NCBI GenBank assembly: GCA_963818685.1
Contig: CAWFTJ010000007.1
Span: forward strand, 1 to 64,000
DNA: 64,000 bases
Direction of reading: 5' to 3'
DNA from: CAJCJE01 sp963818685
GTDB lineage: Bacteria; Actinomycetota; Actinomycetes; Mycobacteriales; Pseudonocardiaceae
The notes under the pieces were generated by a model. The model did no database searches. It worked only from the letters and a program-made list of their open reading frames with translations, and was not told the DNA's origin. Both the position numbers and the translations under genes were made by a program. Shown piece after piece: positions 1 through 8,406 of the stretch; position 1 is the stretch's first letter; each line of letters begins with the position of its first letter.

Positions 1-2
1 TG

Positions 3-302
3 TACCGTCGCTCCCCGGCTGCTGCGTGGTCGACCCAGCCGGCAGGGTGGCTCCTGCTCGGCTTCGACAAGGTGCCCGGTCGGCACGCCGATCTCTCACC
101 CCGTTCACCCGACCTGCCGCTGGTCGCCGACACGGTGACCACCATGGCGCGGGAGCTGGCGCACACCACGGCCAACGCGCCACTGCTCGCCGAGCAGCCG
201 GCTCGCCTCGCTGCCTGGCGTCGCCTGGCCGCCCACCCCGCCGACCTCGACGAGTGGGCACGCACCCAGGTCGACGTGCTGACGCCGTGGGAACGCCGCG
301 CT
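3..302 (+). pseudogene. Phosphotransferase (APH-type) gene fragment
   Basis: Reading frame 3 runs in from the left edge and contains WLLLGFDKVPGRHADLSP and SPDLPLVADTVTTMA. This is a pattern I associate with the middle of actinobacterial aminoglycoside/choline-kinase-like phosphotransferases, between the kinase lobes. The expected downstream HxDxxxxN catalytic loop and the DWxxA metal-binding segment are absent: after about base 302 the frame turns into unrelated sequence. Both ends are therefore missing, the 5' end by the window edge and the 3' end by rearrangement. The neighbouring DNA is transposase debris. Seen: the motif string. Inferred: family and loss of function. Confidence 0.45.
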
Positions 303-364
303 GGACCTGCCCGGCCGCGAACACCGGCGCCCAGTTCGAGTTGCAGCGGATCGTCGAACGGTTT

Positions 365-600
365 CCGGTCACTGGGTGGTGCTGCAGCGCGACCCGCGCA
401 GCGACTCGGTCGGCCAGCGACAGGCTCCAACGTCGGCCAGCGCCGCTTTGCTCACCGCCTCGACCGGCCACGGTGCCCACCAACGCCTGAAACTGCCCAA
501 CCGACAAACCCGTGAACACCGGTACTCGCTCGGGCCGGTCCGCGCTGATCACCTGCTCCACGCCGTGTATGTCATCGGCTGTAACGAACACATCGAACAC
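365..600 (-). pseudogene. IS5-type transposase N-terminal fragment
   Basis: On the minus strand an open frame beginning at a GTG at 600 reads VFDVFVTADDIHGVEQ, then PVFTGLSVGQFQALVGTVAG and WSLSLADRV. The FTGLSVxQFxxLV...WSLSLADRV pattern is typical of the N-terminal helix-turn-helix of IS5-like (DDE_4) transposases. The next expected stretch, which leads into the DDE core, is missing and the frame drifts into the antisense of the phosphotransferase fragment. It is a leftover of an element different from the one at 643-1892. I see no terminal repeats for it. Confidence 0.5.
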
Positions 601-642
601 TCAATTGAATAATCTCGTTGCAGTATCGAAATCGTCTGCTAT

Positions 643-941
643 GAGCGTTATTCAAAACTCCCATTGATCGAGAAGAAGAATAATGCGCGTGCAGCATCGA
701 AGGTTTCGCGATAGGTGGCGTATGGGCGGCGGTAGTCGGTGTGGAATATTCGCCAGTTCTTGAAGTGGGACACGACCCGTTCGACCGGCGCGCGGAGTGC
801 CAGAGTGCGGCGTTGGCGTTCTTTTCACCTTTGTTGAGCTTGCGCCACTGGGGTTTCTTGGTGGGCGTGAATAGCGCGGCTCCCTGATAACCTTTGTCGC
901 CGATGCCAGCCTTGGCCTTGTTCACGATTTTCGTGGTCGCG
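643..941. repeat. Tandem 299-bp duplication of the IS 3' end
   Basis: Bases 643-941 repeat 942-1239 with only a few differences: one T missing in the inner terminal repeat, and small indels where the transposase codons for the last catalytic region lie (around 795-810 versus 1082-1105). The two copies carry different frameshifts, so neither restores a full transposase. Confidence 0.85.
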
Positions 942-959
942 GAGCGTTATCAAAACTCC

Positions 960-1780
960 CATTGATCGAGAAGAAGAATAATGCGCGTGCAGCATCGAAG
1001 GTTTCGCGATAGGTGGCGTATGGGCGGCGGTAGTCGGTGTGGAATATTCGCCAGTTCTTGAAGTGGGACACGACCCGTTCGACCGGCCGCGGAGTGCCGA
1101 GATGCGGCGTTGGCGTTCTTTTCACCTTTGTTGAGCTTGCGCCACTGGGGTTTCTTGGTGGGCGTGAATAGCGCGGCTCCCTGATAACCTTTGTCGCCGA
1201 TGCCAGCCTTGGCCTTGTTCACGATTTTCGTGGTCGCGGTATTGTCGAAGGCGTTCTTGTCGTGCGTGCTGCCGGGTAGCGGCTCGGAGATCCAGACTGG
1301 AGTGCCGTCGAGCAGGCTGATCAGCTGGACGCAGAATCCGGTGGTGCCGTGTTTGCGGCTCCACAGTTCGCGATGCTCAGCGTAGGACCAGCAGGGGGTG
1401 ATTGTGCCATCTACCAGGCACACCTTGCCTTTCACGAGTCGGATCGCCTCCTTCGGGTCGGGCACGAACTCCGCCAGCACCGACCTCACGGCCGGCACCA
1501 GGTCGGCCAGGATTCTCGACACGGTCGGCTGCGACACGCCACGTAAGTCGCCGAGAAATTCCTCGGTGCAGTTGTGCCGGATATACATGCACGCGATCTC
1601 GACTGCCGCATACAGTCCGCACGATCTCGGGCGACCAGTCTTCTTCCGCCACGGCTTGCTCAAAGCCGTGGACACGCGCCGGACAAGCTCCTGCATCTGC
1701 GTCAGGGTAAGCCCTGTAGTACGATGGTAGCGCAACGGTCTTTCCAGTGGTTGGTTTGTTGGTGTGGTAACCCAAATCAA
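960..1780 (-). pseudogene. IS5-like DDE transposase, frameshifted
   Basis: Transposase of the IS element. The start is ATG at 1780. An N-terminal helix-turn-helix (FLGDLRGVSQPTVSRIL) is followed by the DDE core with VCLVDGTITPC (first Asp), PGSTHDKNAFD (second Asp) and GDKGYQG. The last catalytic block, VERVVSHFKNWRIFHTDYR, is encoded but in another frame (around 1085-1100), so the protein loses it and ends in out-of-frame residues. The duplicated end at 643-941 encodes the same block and is also out of frame. The element is therefore probably immobile unless helped in trans. Family assignment is from the motifs; exact IS name not recognised. Confidence 0.8.
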
Positions 1781-1984
1781 ACCATTGCGAAAGGCCGTTG
1801 TCTTATTGACACGCCGGGTATGATCAGGAATTTTTGTAGAGTCACCTCGGGCTGCTTACGATTGCACGATGGACGAGTTTTGAATAACGCTCCATCTGCT
1901 GGGGAGCAAGCGCGGGGAGCAAATGGGGAGCAGGCAGCCACGCTCAACGGCCCTGAACCGCATTCAACGGCTCTCAACAGACCC

Positions 1985-2023
1985 GCGCCGACCTGCGGAA
2001 GACGCATTTCCGCAGGTCGGCGC
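1985..2023. terminator. Strong hairpin next to the attachment site
   Basis: A perfect 16-bp stem (1985-2000 with 2008-2023) closes a 7-base loop GACGCAT. It lies 14 bases from the tRNA-like segment and downstream of the recombinase gene read leftward. No clear T-run follows on either side, so it may be a terminator or a structural part of the recombination site. Confidence 0.6.
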
Positions 2024-2037
2024 AATACGCCGTCCTT

Positions 2038-2082
2038 GGTTCACACCGAAGAGGTCACTGGTTCGATCCCAGTATCGCCCAC
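2038..2082 (+). other. tRNA-Val(CAC) 3' half, attachment-site scar
   Basis: The 45 bases carry the anticodon loop TTCACAC, the 3' anticodon stem, GGTCACTGGTTCGATCCC (T arm) and an acceptor 3' strand ATCGCCCAC. The 5' half of the tRNA is absent: upstream sequence cannot form D arm or acceptor. It is a tRNA 3'-end copy of the kind used by integrative elements, and it overlaps the end of the serine recombinase gene (stop at 2041). Anticodon CAC (valine) is inferred from loop position. The partner site is not seen in this window. Confidence 0.75.
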
Positions 2083-3780
2083 GTCGCTGGTCTTACTCCA
2101 AACGCGGCCCCCAAGGGTCCGTTCGGGTGAGTCCACAGCGTTTGCTTGATCGTCAGCGCCGTACACCTTCGGGGGTGCGGCGCTGACGGCTGTCTGGCCC
2201 TTGGTCCAGCTGTGCTCAAGCACGTAGGCGTGATAGCCATCAATGATGGCGTCGAACGGCTCTCGTGCCTCGTGGTCGGTGATCTTGTCACCGTCGACGT
2301 AGAGCTTCACGAACAGCGCCTTGTTGAGCAGCGCCCGAACGCTCTCGTTGCCGTGTTCGTAGGCTTGCTGTGGCTTGTCCAGCAGGTCTATCGCCTGGTA
2401 GACGATGGTCCGGGCGTGGTCAAGTCGGGCGTCGGAGCGATTGAGGGTTGTCTCGATCTCAGCACGCTCCTTACGAATAGTGCCGATCTTGGACCGCAGC
2501 CGGTCTTTGGGCCAGTTTTCCTCGGCCGCCAGGTCGAGGAAGTAGTCCTCGCGCTGGTCGAGCTTGGCCAGCTGTTTCTCGAACTCGGCGCGCAGTGTGT
2601 CGCTGAGTTCGGTGTTGGCGCTGACCGCCTCATCGACGTTGGCCCGAAGCCCATCAAGCCAGACTGCGGGCACGGTGACGGCGGTGCCGTAGTAGGCCAC
2701 CACGGCGTCTTCCAGGAGCTCGATGGGCGCGTAGGGCAGATCGCAGATGCCTTCTTGCCGGCCTCGGCAGTAGAAGTAGTAGTATTCCCCGCCGCGTCGA
2801 CCGTTGACACGTTGAACAATCAGGCGCTTGCCGCAGCGACCGCACCACAACAAGCCCTTGAGGTAGTGGTTGTGCTCGCGTTGCCGCGTGCCAGCCCCGC
2901 CGTGAGAGTCGAGCACCCGCTGTACCCGGTCGAACAGGTCCGGGGAGATCAGCGGCTCGTGCCGTCCGGGATACTCGATCCCCTCGTAGGTAATGGCACC
3001 GAGGTAGTAGCGGTCCCGCAGCAAGTTGTAGAGCGTCTGTTCAGAGACTGGCTTGCCGCTCGGCATTCGCAGGCCAGCCTTGGTCAGCTCCGTGTGGAGG
3101 CTATCGACGTTGGGGTACTCGCCGCTGGCCCACAGTTCGAAAGCCATCACGGCGTACCTTGCGCGGTCCGGGTCATGCACCACCGTATTGATCTTGTGGC
3201 CGTCGAGTTGCACGGTCTGGTTGAGGTAGCCGAGTGGCGCGCGGCCGATGGTGCCGCCGTTGCGGGCTTTGTTGGCCATCTTGACCTTGATGTCCTGGCC
3301 GCTCATCTTGACTTGCAGCCAGTTGAACACGTCGGTGATGGCCTTCATGGCTTCGGCCATGTGGCCTTCGCCGAACTCTTCCTTGGCCGAGACGAGCTTG
3401 ACGTTGAGCTTGCCGAGGGCAACTTCGGTGTTGCCGGCATCGACGTAGTTGCGGAAGGCCCGACTCCGCAGGTAGATGATCACGCAGTCGACGTCGCGGT
3501 CTTCGGTGATGCGACGCATCATGTCGCGGAAGATCGGGCGCTTGTCGAGCGTCTGGCCGGACTTGGCCGGCTCCACGTACTCATCGACCACCACCGCACT
3601 CATAGCGCGGGCTTTCTCGCGGGCAACTTTCCGTTGCGTGTCGATGGAGTTGCCGTCCGGATCTACGTCAGCGTCGGTGTCGGTTTGGCGTTTGGATGAC
3701 ACGCGCAGGTACAGGACGGCGCGCAGGACGGGCTTGGTGACGGCGTCGCGGACGCGCTTGTTGGGCAAATCGGTGCCCAC
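2041..3780 (-). CDS. Large serine recombinase/integrase
   Basis: 579 residues. The N-terminal resolvase domain (about 17-165) has VLYLRVSSKRQ with the nucleophilic serine and the conserved arginines. A recombinase domain (about 190-300) follows, then a zinc-ribbon (LLWCGRCGKRL ... YFYCRG...C, about 315-345) and a coiled-coil-rich C-terminus. This is the architecture of large serine integrases that catalyse site-specific integration of phages and ICEs. The last residues (DTGIEPVTSSV) are translated from the tRNA-Val 3' end, which places the attachment site inside the end of its own gene. A truncated ImmA-type peptidase gene lies 38 bp upstream, as in many integrative elements. Start ATG at 3780 gives a normal N-terminus. 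It appears intact. Confidence 0.9.
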   Translation of the reverse strand: MGTDLPNKRVRDAVTKPVLRAVLYLRVSSKRQTDTDADVDPDGNSIDTQRKVAREKARAMSAVVVDEYVEPAKSGQTLDKRPIFRDMMRRITEDRDVDCVIIYLRSRAFRNYVDAGNTEVALGKLNVKLVSAKEEFGEGHMAEAMKAITDVFNWLQVKMSGQDIKVKMANKARNGGTIGRAPLGYLNQTVQLDGHKINTVVHDPDRARYAVMAFELWASGEYPNVDSLHTELTKAGLRMPSGKPVSEQTLYNLLRDRYYLGAITYEGIEYPGRHEPLISPDLFDRVQRVLDSHGGAGTRQREHNHYLKGLLWCGRCGKRLIVQRVNGRRGGEYYYFYCRGRQEGICDLPYAPIELLEDAVVAYYGTAVTVPAVWLDGLRANVDEAVSANTELSDTLRAEFEKQLAKLDQREDYFLDLAAEENWPKDRLRSKIGTIRKERAEIETTLNRSDARLDHARTIVYQAIDLLDKPQQAYEHGNESVRALLNKALFVKLYVDGDKITDHEAREPFDAIIDGYHAYVLEHSWTKGQTAVSAAPPKVYGADDQANAVDSPERTLGGRVWSKTSDVGDTGIEPVTSSV

Positions 3781-3818
3781 CAGGGTTCTCCTTTATTGTG
3801 AAGGTACGAGCGCTGCTT

Positions 3819-4170
3819 CTAGGCGAGGCAGGCCGCAAGAGACGAATCGCTATCGTGCATGACAGTGGTCGCGCGCCACAGGCCCGTGATTTCCTTGATG
3901 AGGCCCAGGACTTCGAGTCGGGTACGCATCGCTTCGTAGGAAACGTTGAAGGCACTGGCCGCCGCCGCAATGTCGCGGAGCTCGAACCAGACTCGGGTCA
4001 CCAGATGCGTTGGCATCAGCACATGCGCTGCAAAATCGTTGGCAATGGCCTCAATGAGGTCATGCCGATCTTCCTCGTTACGGCCGAGCCGGGCATACAG
4101 GAATTCTTGATTGTAGTAGTCAAGCGCGTGTTTCATCTCGTGTAGTACAGAAAACCGCTGCCGCACATAC
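3819..4170 (-). pseudogene. ImmA/IrrE-type metallopeptidase, 5' part lost
   Basis: The remaining frame reads RFSVLHEMKHALDYY, with the zinc-binding HExxH-type motif (HEMKH), followed by NDFAAHVLMPTHLV, the usual third-ligand region, and a helical C-terminal tail. Such peptidases cleave a phage/ICE repressor to switch the element on. The N-terminus is missing because the right border of the coding sequence coincides with the terminal repeat of an IS701-like element at 4171. Together with the adjacent serine recombinase it suggests the remnant of an integrative element. An apparent start at 4184 lies inside the IS. Confidence 0.75.
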
Positions 4171-5694
4171 CTCGACTTTCGCACTTTTGATGTGCGAGGG
4201 CCGGTGGGGCCAGCCGAGTGGCGATCGCAGGGGGCTGTGACGAGAACGTCGGCTGAGTAACGGCGCGTCGTGTGGATCTTGCAGGGCTGTTAGGCGGAGC
4301 ATCGGCGGTGTCTGCAACACCACTGTCGTAACCGAAAGAAGTGTTCCGCCGATGCTCCAGGGTGCAACCCTACCCGGCGCGCTGACCCGCGTGCTGGCGA
4401 CCTTCCGCCCCTGTTTCACCGCCCCCACCTTCCAGGTGTTCACCGCGCTGGTGGCCGGATTGTTCGCTCAGCCGGTGTCACGAACGGTGTGCGGCATACT
4501 CACCGGAGCCGGCCTCGCCCGGGCATGGCACCACAGCCGCGCGCACCGCTTCTTCGCCACCGCCCGCTGGCAACCACTCCACCTGGGCTTACTGCTGGCC
4601 GAGGTGATCGTCACCTGTCTGCTCACGGCGGACGCGCCGATCACCGTGGCTGTCGATGACACCTTGTTTCGTCGGCGTGGCAAGAAAATCCATGCCGTGG
4701 GCTGGTTCCATGACGGGTCGGCAGCCGGTCAGGCAAAGCTCGGACACGGCAACAACTGGGTGGTGCTGGCGGTCATCGTGACCCTCCCGTTCCTGTCCCG
4801 GCCGGTGGCCTTACCGGTGGCGGCGGCGTTGGCCGTGAAGGGCGGGGCATCCAAACCCGACCTCGCCCGCGACCTGCTCGACACCATCGCCGAACACTTC
4901 CCCGACCGGGACATCCACCTCGTAGCCGACGCCGCCTACGGCTGTGACGCGTTCGCCGGACTCGGCCACGGCATGACCATGACTACCCGCGCGCGAGTCA
5001 ACGCGGTGTTCTCCCACCCGGCCCCGCCCCGCACCGGCAAACGCGGCAGGCCACGCCTGAAAGGCGAACGGATCGGCACACCCACCGACATCGCCCGATC
5101 AGCACGATGGAAGACCGTCACGGTGTGCCGCTACGGCGCCACCAACACCGTCACGATCACCGAGGTGACCTGCCTGTGGTACGGCACCTGGCGCACCGAC
5201 ACCGTCCGGGTCATCCTGGTGCGCGACGCTGGACGCAGCAGGAAATCCAGCACTGTCCGCGGCTATGACATCGCGCTGGTGAGCACCGACCTGACCGCGA
5301 CACCGGAGCAAATCATCGCCCGCTACGCGGCACGCTGGTCCATCGAGGTCACGTTTTTCGACGTCAAGAACATCCTCGGTGTCGGGCAGGCACGCAACCG
5401 CGTCCCGAAGGCCGTGCAGCGCACGGTCCCCTTCGGACTGTTCTGCCACAGCATCCTGATCATCTGGTACGCCCGGCACGGCCACGCCGGTACCGACACC
5501 CACGAGCGCCGCGACCGGGCACCCTGGTACCGGTCGAAGACCGAACCATCCACCCTCGACATGCTCGTCAAGCTCCGACGGCAGGTCATTGCCGCCCGAT
5601 TTTTACCCACATCACCCCAACCAGCGACGACCCAGGAAATCCTGGAAGTCCAGCAAGCCTGGGCTCAAGCCGCCGCATAACCGCGAAAGTCGAG
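4171..5694 (+). mobile_element. IS701-like insertion sequence
   Basis: The 12-bp inverted repeats CTCGACTTTCGC (4171-4182) and GCGAAAGTCGAG (5683-5694) bound a 1524-bp element with one transposase gene. The flanks do not match: the left flank is an ImmA-type gene and the right flank is the middle of a TniA-type gene, and no target duplication is seen. That suggests deletion or recombination between two copies after insertion. Confidence 0.8.
4352..5680 (+). CDS. IS701-like DDE transposase
   Basis: 442 residues, filling the element. Catalytic positions are visible as ITVAVDDTLFRRRG (first Asp, about residue 93), HLVADAAYGCD (second Asp, about 195) and RWSIEVTFFDVK (Glu, about 332), the layout of IS701/IS4-superfamily transposases. 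It catalyses cut-and-paste of its own IS. The start is ATG at 4352 and the stop is 14 bp from the right terminal repeat. It looks intact, so the element may still be active. Confidence 0.88.
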   Translation: MLQGATLPGALTRVLATFRPCFTAPTFQVFTALVAGLFAQPVSRTVCGILTGAGLARAWHHSRAHRFFATARWQPLHLGLLLAEVIVTCLLTADAPITVAVDDTLFRRRGKKIHAVGWFHDGSAAGQAKLGHGNNWVVLAVIVTLPFLSRPVALPVAAALAVKGGASKPDLARDLLDTIAEHFPDRDIHLVADAAYGCDAFAGLGHGMTMTTRARVNAVFSHPAPPRTGKRGRPRLKGERIGTPTDIARSARWKTVTVCRYGATNTVTITEVTCLWYGTWRTDTVRVILVRDAGRSRKSSTVRGYDIALVSTDLTATPEQIIARYAARWSIEVTFFDVKNILGVGQARNRVPKAVQRTVPFGLFCHSILIIWYARHGHAGTDTHERRDRAPWYRSKTEPSTLDMLVKLRRQVIAARFLPTSPQPATTQEILEVQQAWAQAAA

Positions 5695-6365
5695 TCAGGA
5701 CAGTGCGGGATCAGTTCCTGGTGGAGATCACCGGAGATCCCGACATCGTCGGTCGGCACCTGGTCACAGATCTGGTCGAGCTGAACCGGTTGTTCGCGGC
5801 CTGGGCGGAGACGGTCTATCACCGCCACCCGCATTCCGAGACCGGGCAACCGCCCCTGACCCGCTGGAGCGCCGGCGGCCCGTTCCCGTTACCGACTCCC
5901 GCGGCACTGGCGGAGGCGTTCCTCTGGGAAGAACGCCGCACCGTCACCAAAACCGCCACCGTCTCGCTGCATGGCAACACCTATCAGGTCGAAGCCGGCC
6001 TGGTCGGCCGGAAGGTGGAGTTGGTGTTCGACCCGTTCGACCTGGCCCGCATCGAAGTCCGGCTCGCTGGTGTTCCCCAAGGTCTGGCCCTCCCGCACCG
6101 CATCGGCCGGCACGCCCACCCCAAAGCCCGCCCCGAAACACCACCCGCGCCACCGAAACCGACCGGGATCGACTACGCGGCACTGATCGACACCGCCCAT
6201 CAGGCCCGGCTGGCCCGCGGGGTCAACTACACCGCCCTGATCGGCACCGGCACCGGCACTGACATCGGCATCGGCACCGGCATCGGCACTGATCTCCACC
6301 ACGAGATTCCCGGACAGCTCGACCTGCTCACCGGTCGTCCCTGTGGCCAGGAGGCGACAGCATGA
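5695..6365 (+). pseudogene. TniA/Mu-type transposase, C-terminal part
   Basis: About 222 residues remain. They start with RDQFLVEITGDPDIVGRHLV, the end of an rve-type catalytic core in front of the beta-barrel domain (TKTATVSLHGNTYQVEAGL...GRKVELVFDPFDL), typical of TniA/IS481-like large transposases. The catalytic core upstream was removed where the IS701-like element ends at 5694. A degenerate glycine-threonine repeat (TGTGTDIGIGTGIGTD) precedes the C-terminus. It overlaps the following ATPase gene by four bases, as in tniA-tniB pairs. Confidence 0.75.
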
Positions 6366-7175
6366 TCGACAAACTGCAAGGCTTCTACGGGTTCACCCGC
6401 ATGCCCTTCGGCCGCGACCTCGCACCCGGGCATGCTGCATCGCCACGCCGCCCACAACGAGGCCCTCGCCCGGATCGGCTGGTGCATCACCGAACGCCGC
6501 ATCGGCGTGATCACCGGCGAGGTCGGCGCCGGCAAAACCGTCGCCGTCCGCGCCGCCCTCTCAGTCCTGGATGCCAGCCGGCACAGCATCATCTACCTGC
6601 CCAACCCCACCATCGGGGTCCGCGGCATCCACCACCAGATTGTCGCCGCGCTGGGCGGGCAACCCCTGGTCCACCACGCCACCCTTGTCCCGCAGGCCAC
6701 CGACGCGCTCGCGACCGAGCAGGCCGAACGCGGCCGTACCCCCGTGCTGGTCATCGATGAAGCCCACCTGCTTGACCACCCACAACTGGAGTCGATCCGG
6801 ATGCTGACCAACCATGACATGGACTCCACCAGCCCGTTCGCCTGCCTGCTGGTCGGCCAACCCACCCTGCGCCGACGCATGAAGCTCGGTGTTCTCGCCG
6901 CGTTGGATCAACGGATCGGGCTGCGCTACGCCATGCCTGCCATGACACCCGAGGAAACCACCGGCTACCTGCGCCACCACCTCGGCCTGGCTGGCCGATC
7001 GGACGCACTGTTCTCCGACGACGCCACCGGGTTGATCCATCAGACCAGCCGGGGTTATCCCCGCGCCGTCAACAACCTCGCCGTTCAAGCACTGATCGCC
7101 GCGTTCGCCAGCGACAAGACCATCGTCGACGAGTCATCCGTCCGCGCCGCGGTCGCGGAGGTCACGGCAGAGTGA
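6362..7175 (+). pseudogene. TniB/ExeA-type AAA ATPase, one-base frameshift
   Basis: This is the partner ATPase of the transposase. The frame starts MIDKLQGFYGFTRMPFGRDL, then an extra C at about 6430 moves it. The main body continues in another frame from ATG 6432 with a Walker A GEVGAGKT, Walker B VLVIDEAHLL and an arginine-rich C-terminal helical domain. These proteins bind DNA and ATP and direct target choice for the transposase. Translation could restart at ATG 6432, but that product lacks the first 23 residues. With its transposase truncated the system should be dead. Confidence 0.8.
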
Positions 7176-7203
7176 GCACCACGCCGACACGATGAGCAGC
7201 ACG

Positions 7204-7234
7204 ACCCCGCCTGGCAGCCGCCCGGCGGGGTTTT
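7204..7234 (+). terminator. Intrinsic terminator after the tniB-like gene
   Basis: The 8-bp stem ACCCCGCC (7204-7211) / GGCGGGGT (7224-7231) is followed by TTTT, 28 bp after the ATPase stop codon. Confidence 0.7.
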
Positions 7235-8406
7235 CTCACACCGGCACATACTCACCGCCAACGCCCTACTCATGCTCATTTTCAATGCCGGGCAACACGT
7301 GAGGCCGACGACCGTCCCCATGATCGCCGTGACCCACCGGACGACGGCATTTTGGCCAACGGCCGGCTCCACGCCTGGATACCGCGGCGTTGCACCCTCA
7401 GCCGTCACTGCGACCCACCTCCCGACGGGGATAGGTCGAATGCCGCCTCAACGACTAGCCGGCCGGTCGAAAACCGCAGGTCAAGCCCGTTCCCATCCTT
7501 TGGTAGTCCCGCCGTGGGCACGCAGAATATGGGCAACATCGACAGGTGGGCGGCTGGTACTCGAAGACACCTTCAAGGTGTGAGTATCGGCCGCTCCTCC
7601 ATTCCTGCTGGTCAGCTCGATGTGGGCCGCCTAACCAGTGGGGTCTGCTGGGCGCGATCACGATGGCTACTCCCGCCGCCGACGTCTCGGCAGCTTGTGC
7701 CGTTCGAGTAGCGCCTGGGTTCGACAAAAAACCCATGGTGACGGCGCCGCGCATGCTATCGCACATATGTTCGGGTTGTCCTCAGCTGGGGACAACCTGT
7801 GGATAACCAGTCGGTCGTCGGCGATTCGGAGATAGCCGGTGAGGCTGGCGCAGTGGTGCGGGCTGGCGATACAAGATGATGCCAGCCTGACTGGTCTGGT
7901 CACCGAACTCGTTGTCAGCGGACACGAAATGATCCGAGTGGGCGGACACATTGCTCCGGGTAGGCGGACACGAAACTTCCGGGGCCGGTGGACAACGGTC
8001 TCCGGACGACGTACCTGAGTAGCCACAACAGGCGGAATCCCTCCGGTCGGAGTTGGCTCTGGATGCCGAGACAGTGCCGTCCGCCCGGAGAGAGCTGGCC
8101 GGGGTATACGAGAAGGCCGTGACCCGCTGGGTCTCGCTGCGTGACAGCGGTAGGGACCTGTTGCGGCGACCCAGGGGAGTACGCGTCGAGGATGAGGACT
8201 TCGCGGTCGGTCTCGGCTGGTGTTCGTGTCATGATCGAACCGGCTACTGGGGCGGCGCACCCGCGTGGGTTTGTTCGACGGGCTCCCCGCCGAGCACGCT
8301 GAACTGCGCGCCCTGGCGGATCGGTGCTACCTGGTACACGAGTAGCCGTTGTTTCGGCGAGGTTCGAAAGCCCGTGTCATGAGCGGCGTCCTGGCACCCT
8401 CGCTAC
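7235..8406. other. Long non-coding debris between Tn remnant and chromosome
   Basis: About 1.17 kb without a gene I can support. The small open frames lack family motifs and have erratic codon use. It holds an inverted repeat GTTGTCC/GGACAAC (7775-7781, 7790-7796) followed by a perfect 9-bp DnaA-box-like TGTGGATAA (7798-7806), and a set of GCGGACAC repeats (7918-7971). A short frame at about 8252-8345 has coding-like bias but no recognisable family. Confidence 0.5.
7918..7971. repeat. GCGGACAC repeats resembling an IS21 end
   Basis: The octamer GCGGACAC occurs at 7918-7925, 7942-7949 and 7964-7971, spaced 22-24 bp apart, with a weaker GGTGGACA near 7987. Multiple short repeats in one orientation are characteristic of IS21-family ends. 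No istA/istB gene is attached, so this is at most an orphan end. Confidence 0.45.

Larger units (their letters stand above)
643..1892 (-). mobile_element. IS5-like insertion sequence with a duplicated end
   Basis: Perfect 18-bp terminal inverted repeats bound the element: GAGCGTTATTCAAAACTC at 643-660 and its reverse complement at 1875-1892. A third, one-base-shorter copy of the same end lies at 942-958, so the ancestral element was about 951 bp (942-1892), normal for IS5-group elements, and about 299 bp of its 3' end was later duplicated in tandem. No clear target duplication remains. It lies next to other transposase fragments and 145 bp from a tRNA-derived attachment site. Confidence 0.8.

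Noticed and set aside
2146..3699. 517-codon plus-strand frame opposite the serine recombinase
   Set aside because: It is an antisense shadow: the recombinase strand carries catalytic and zinc motifs, the other only Val/Ala/Gly-rich sequence.
7667..8260. 197-codon minus-strand frame in the debris region
   Set aside because: It lacks motifs and spans the GCGGACAC repeats; amino-acid composition looks like noncoding high-GC sequence.
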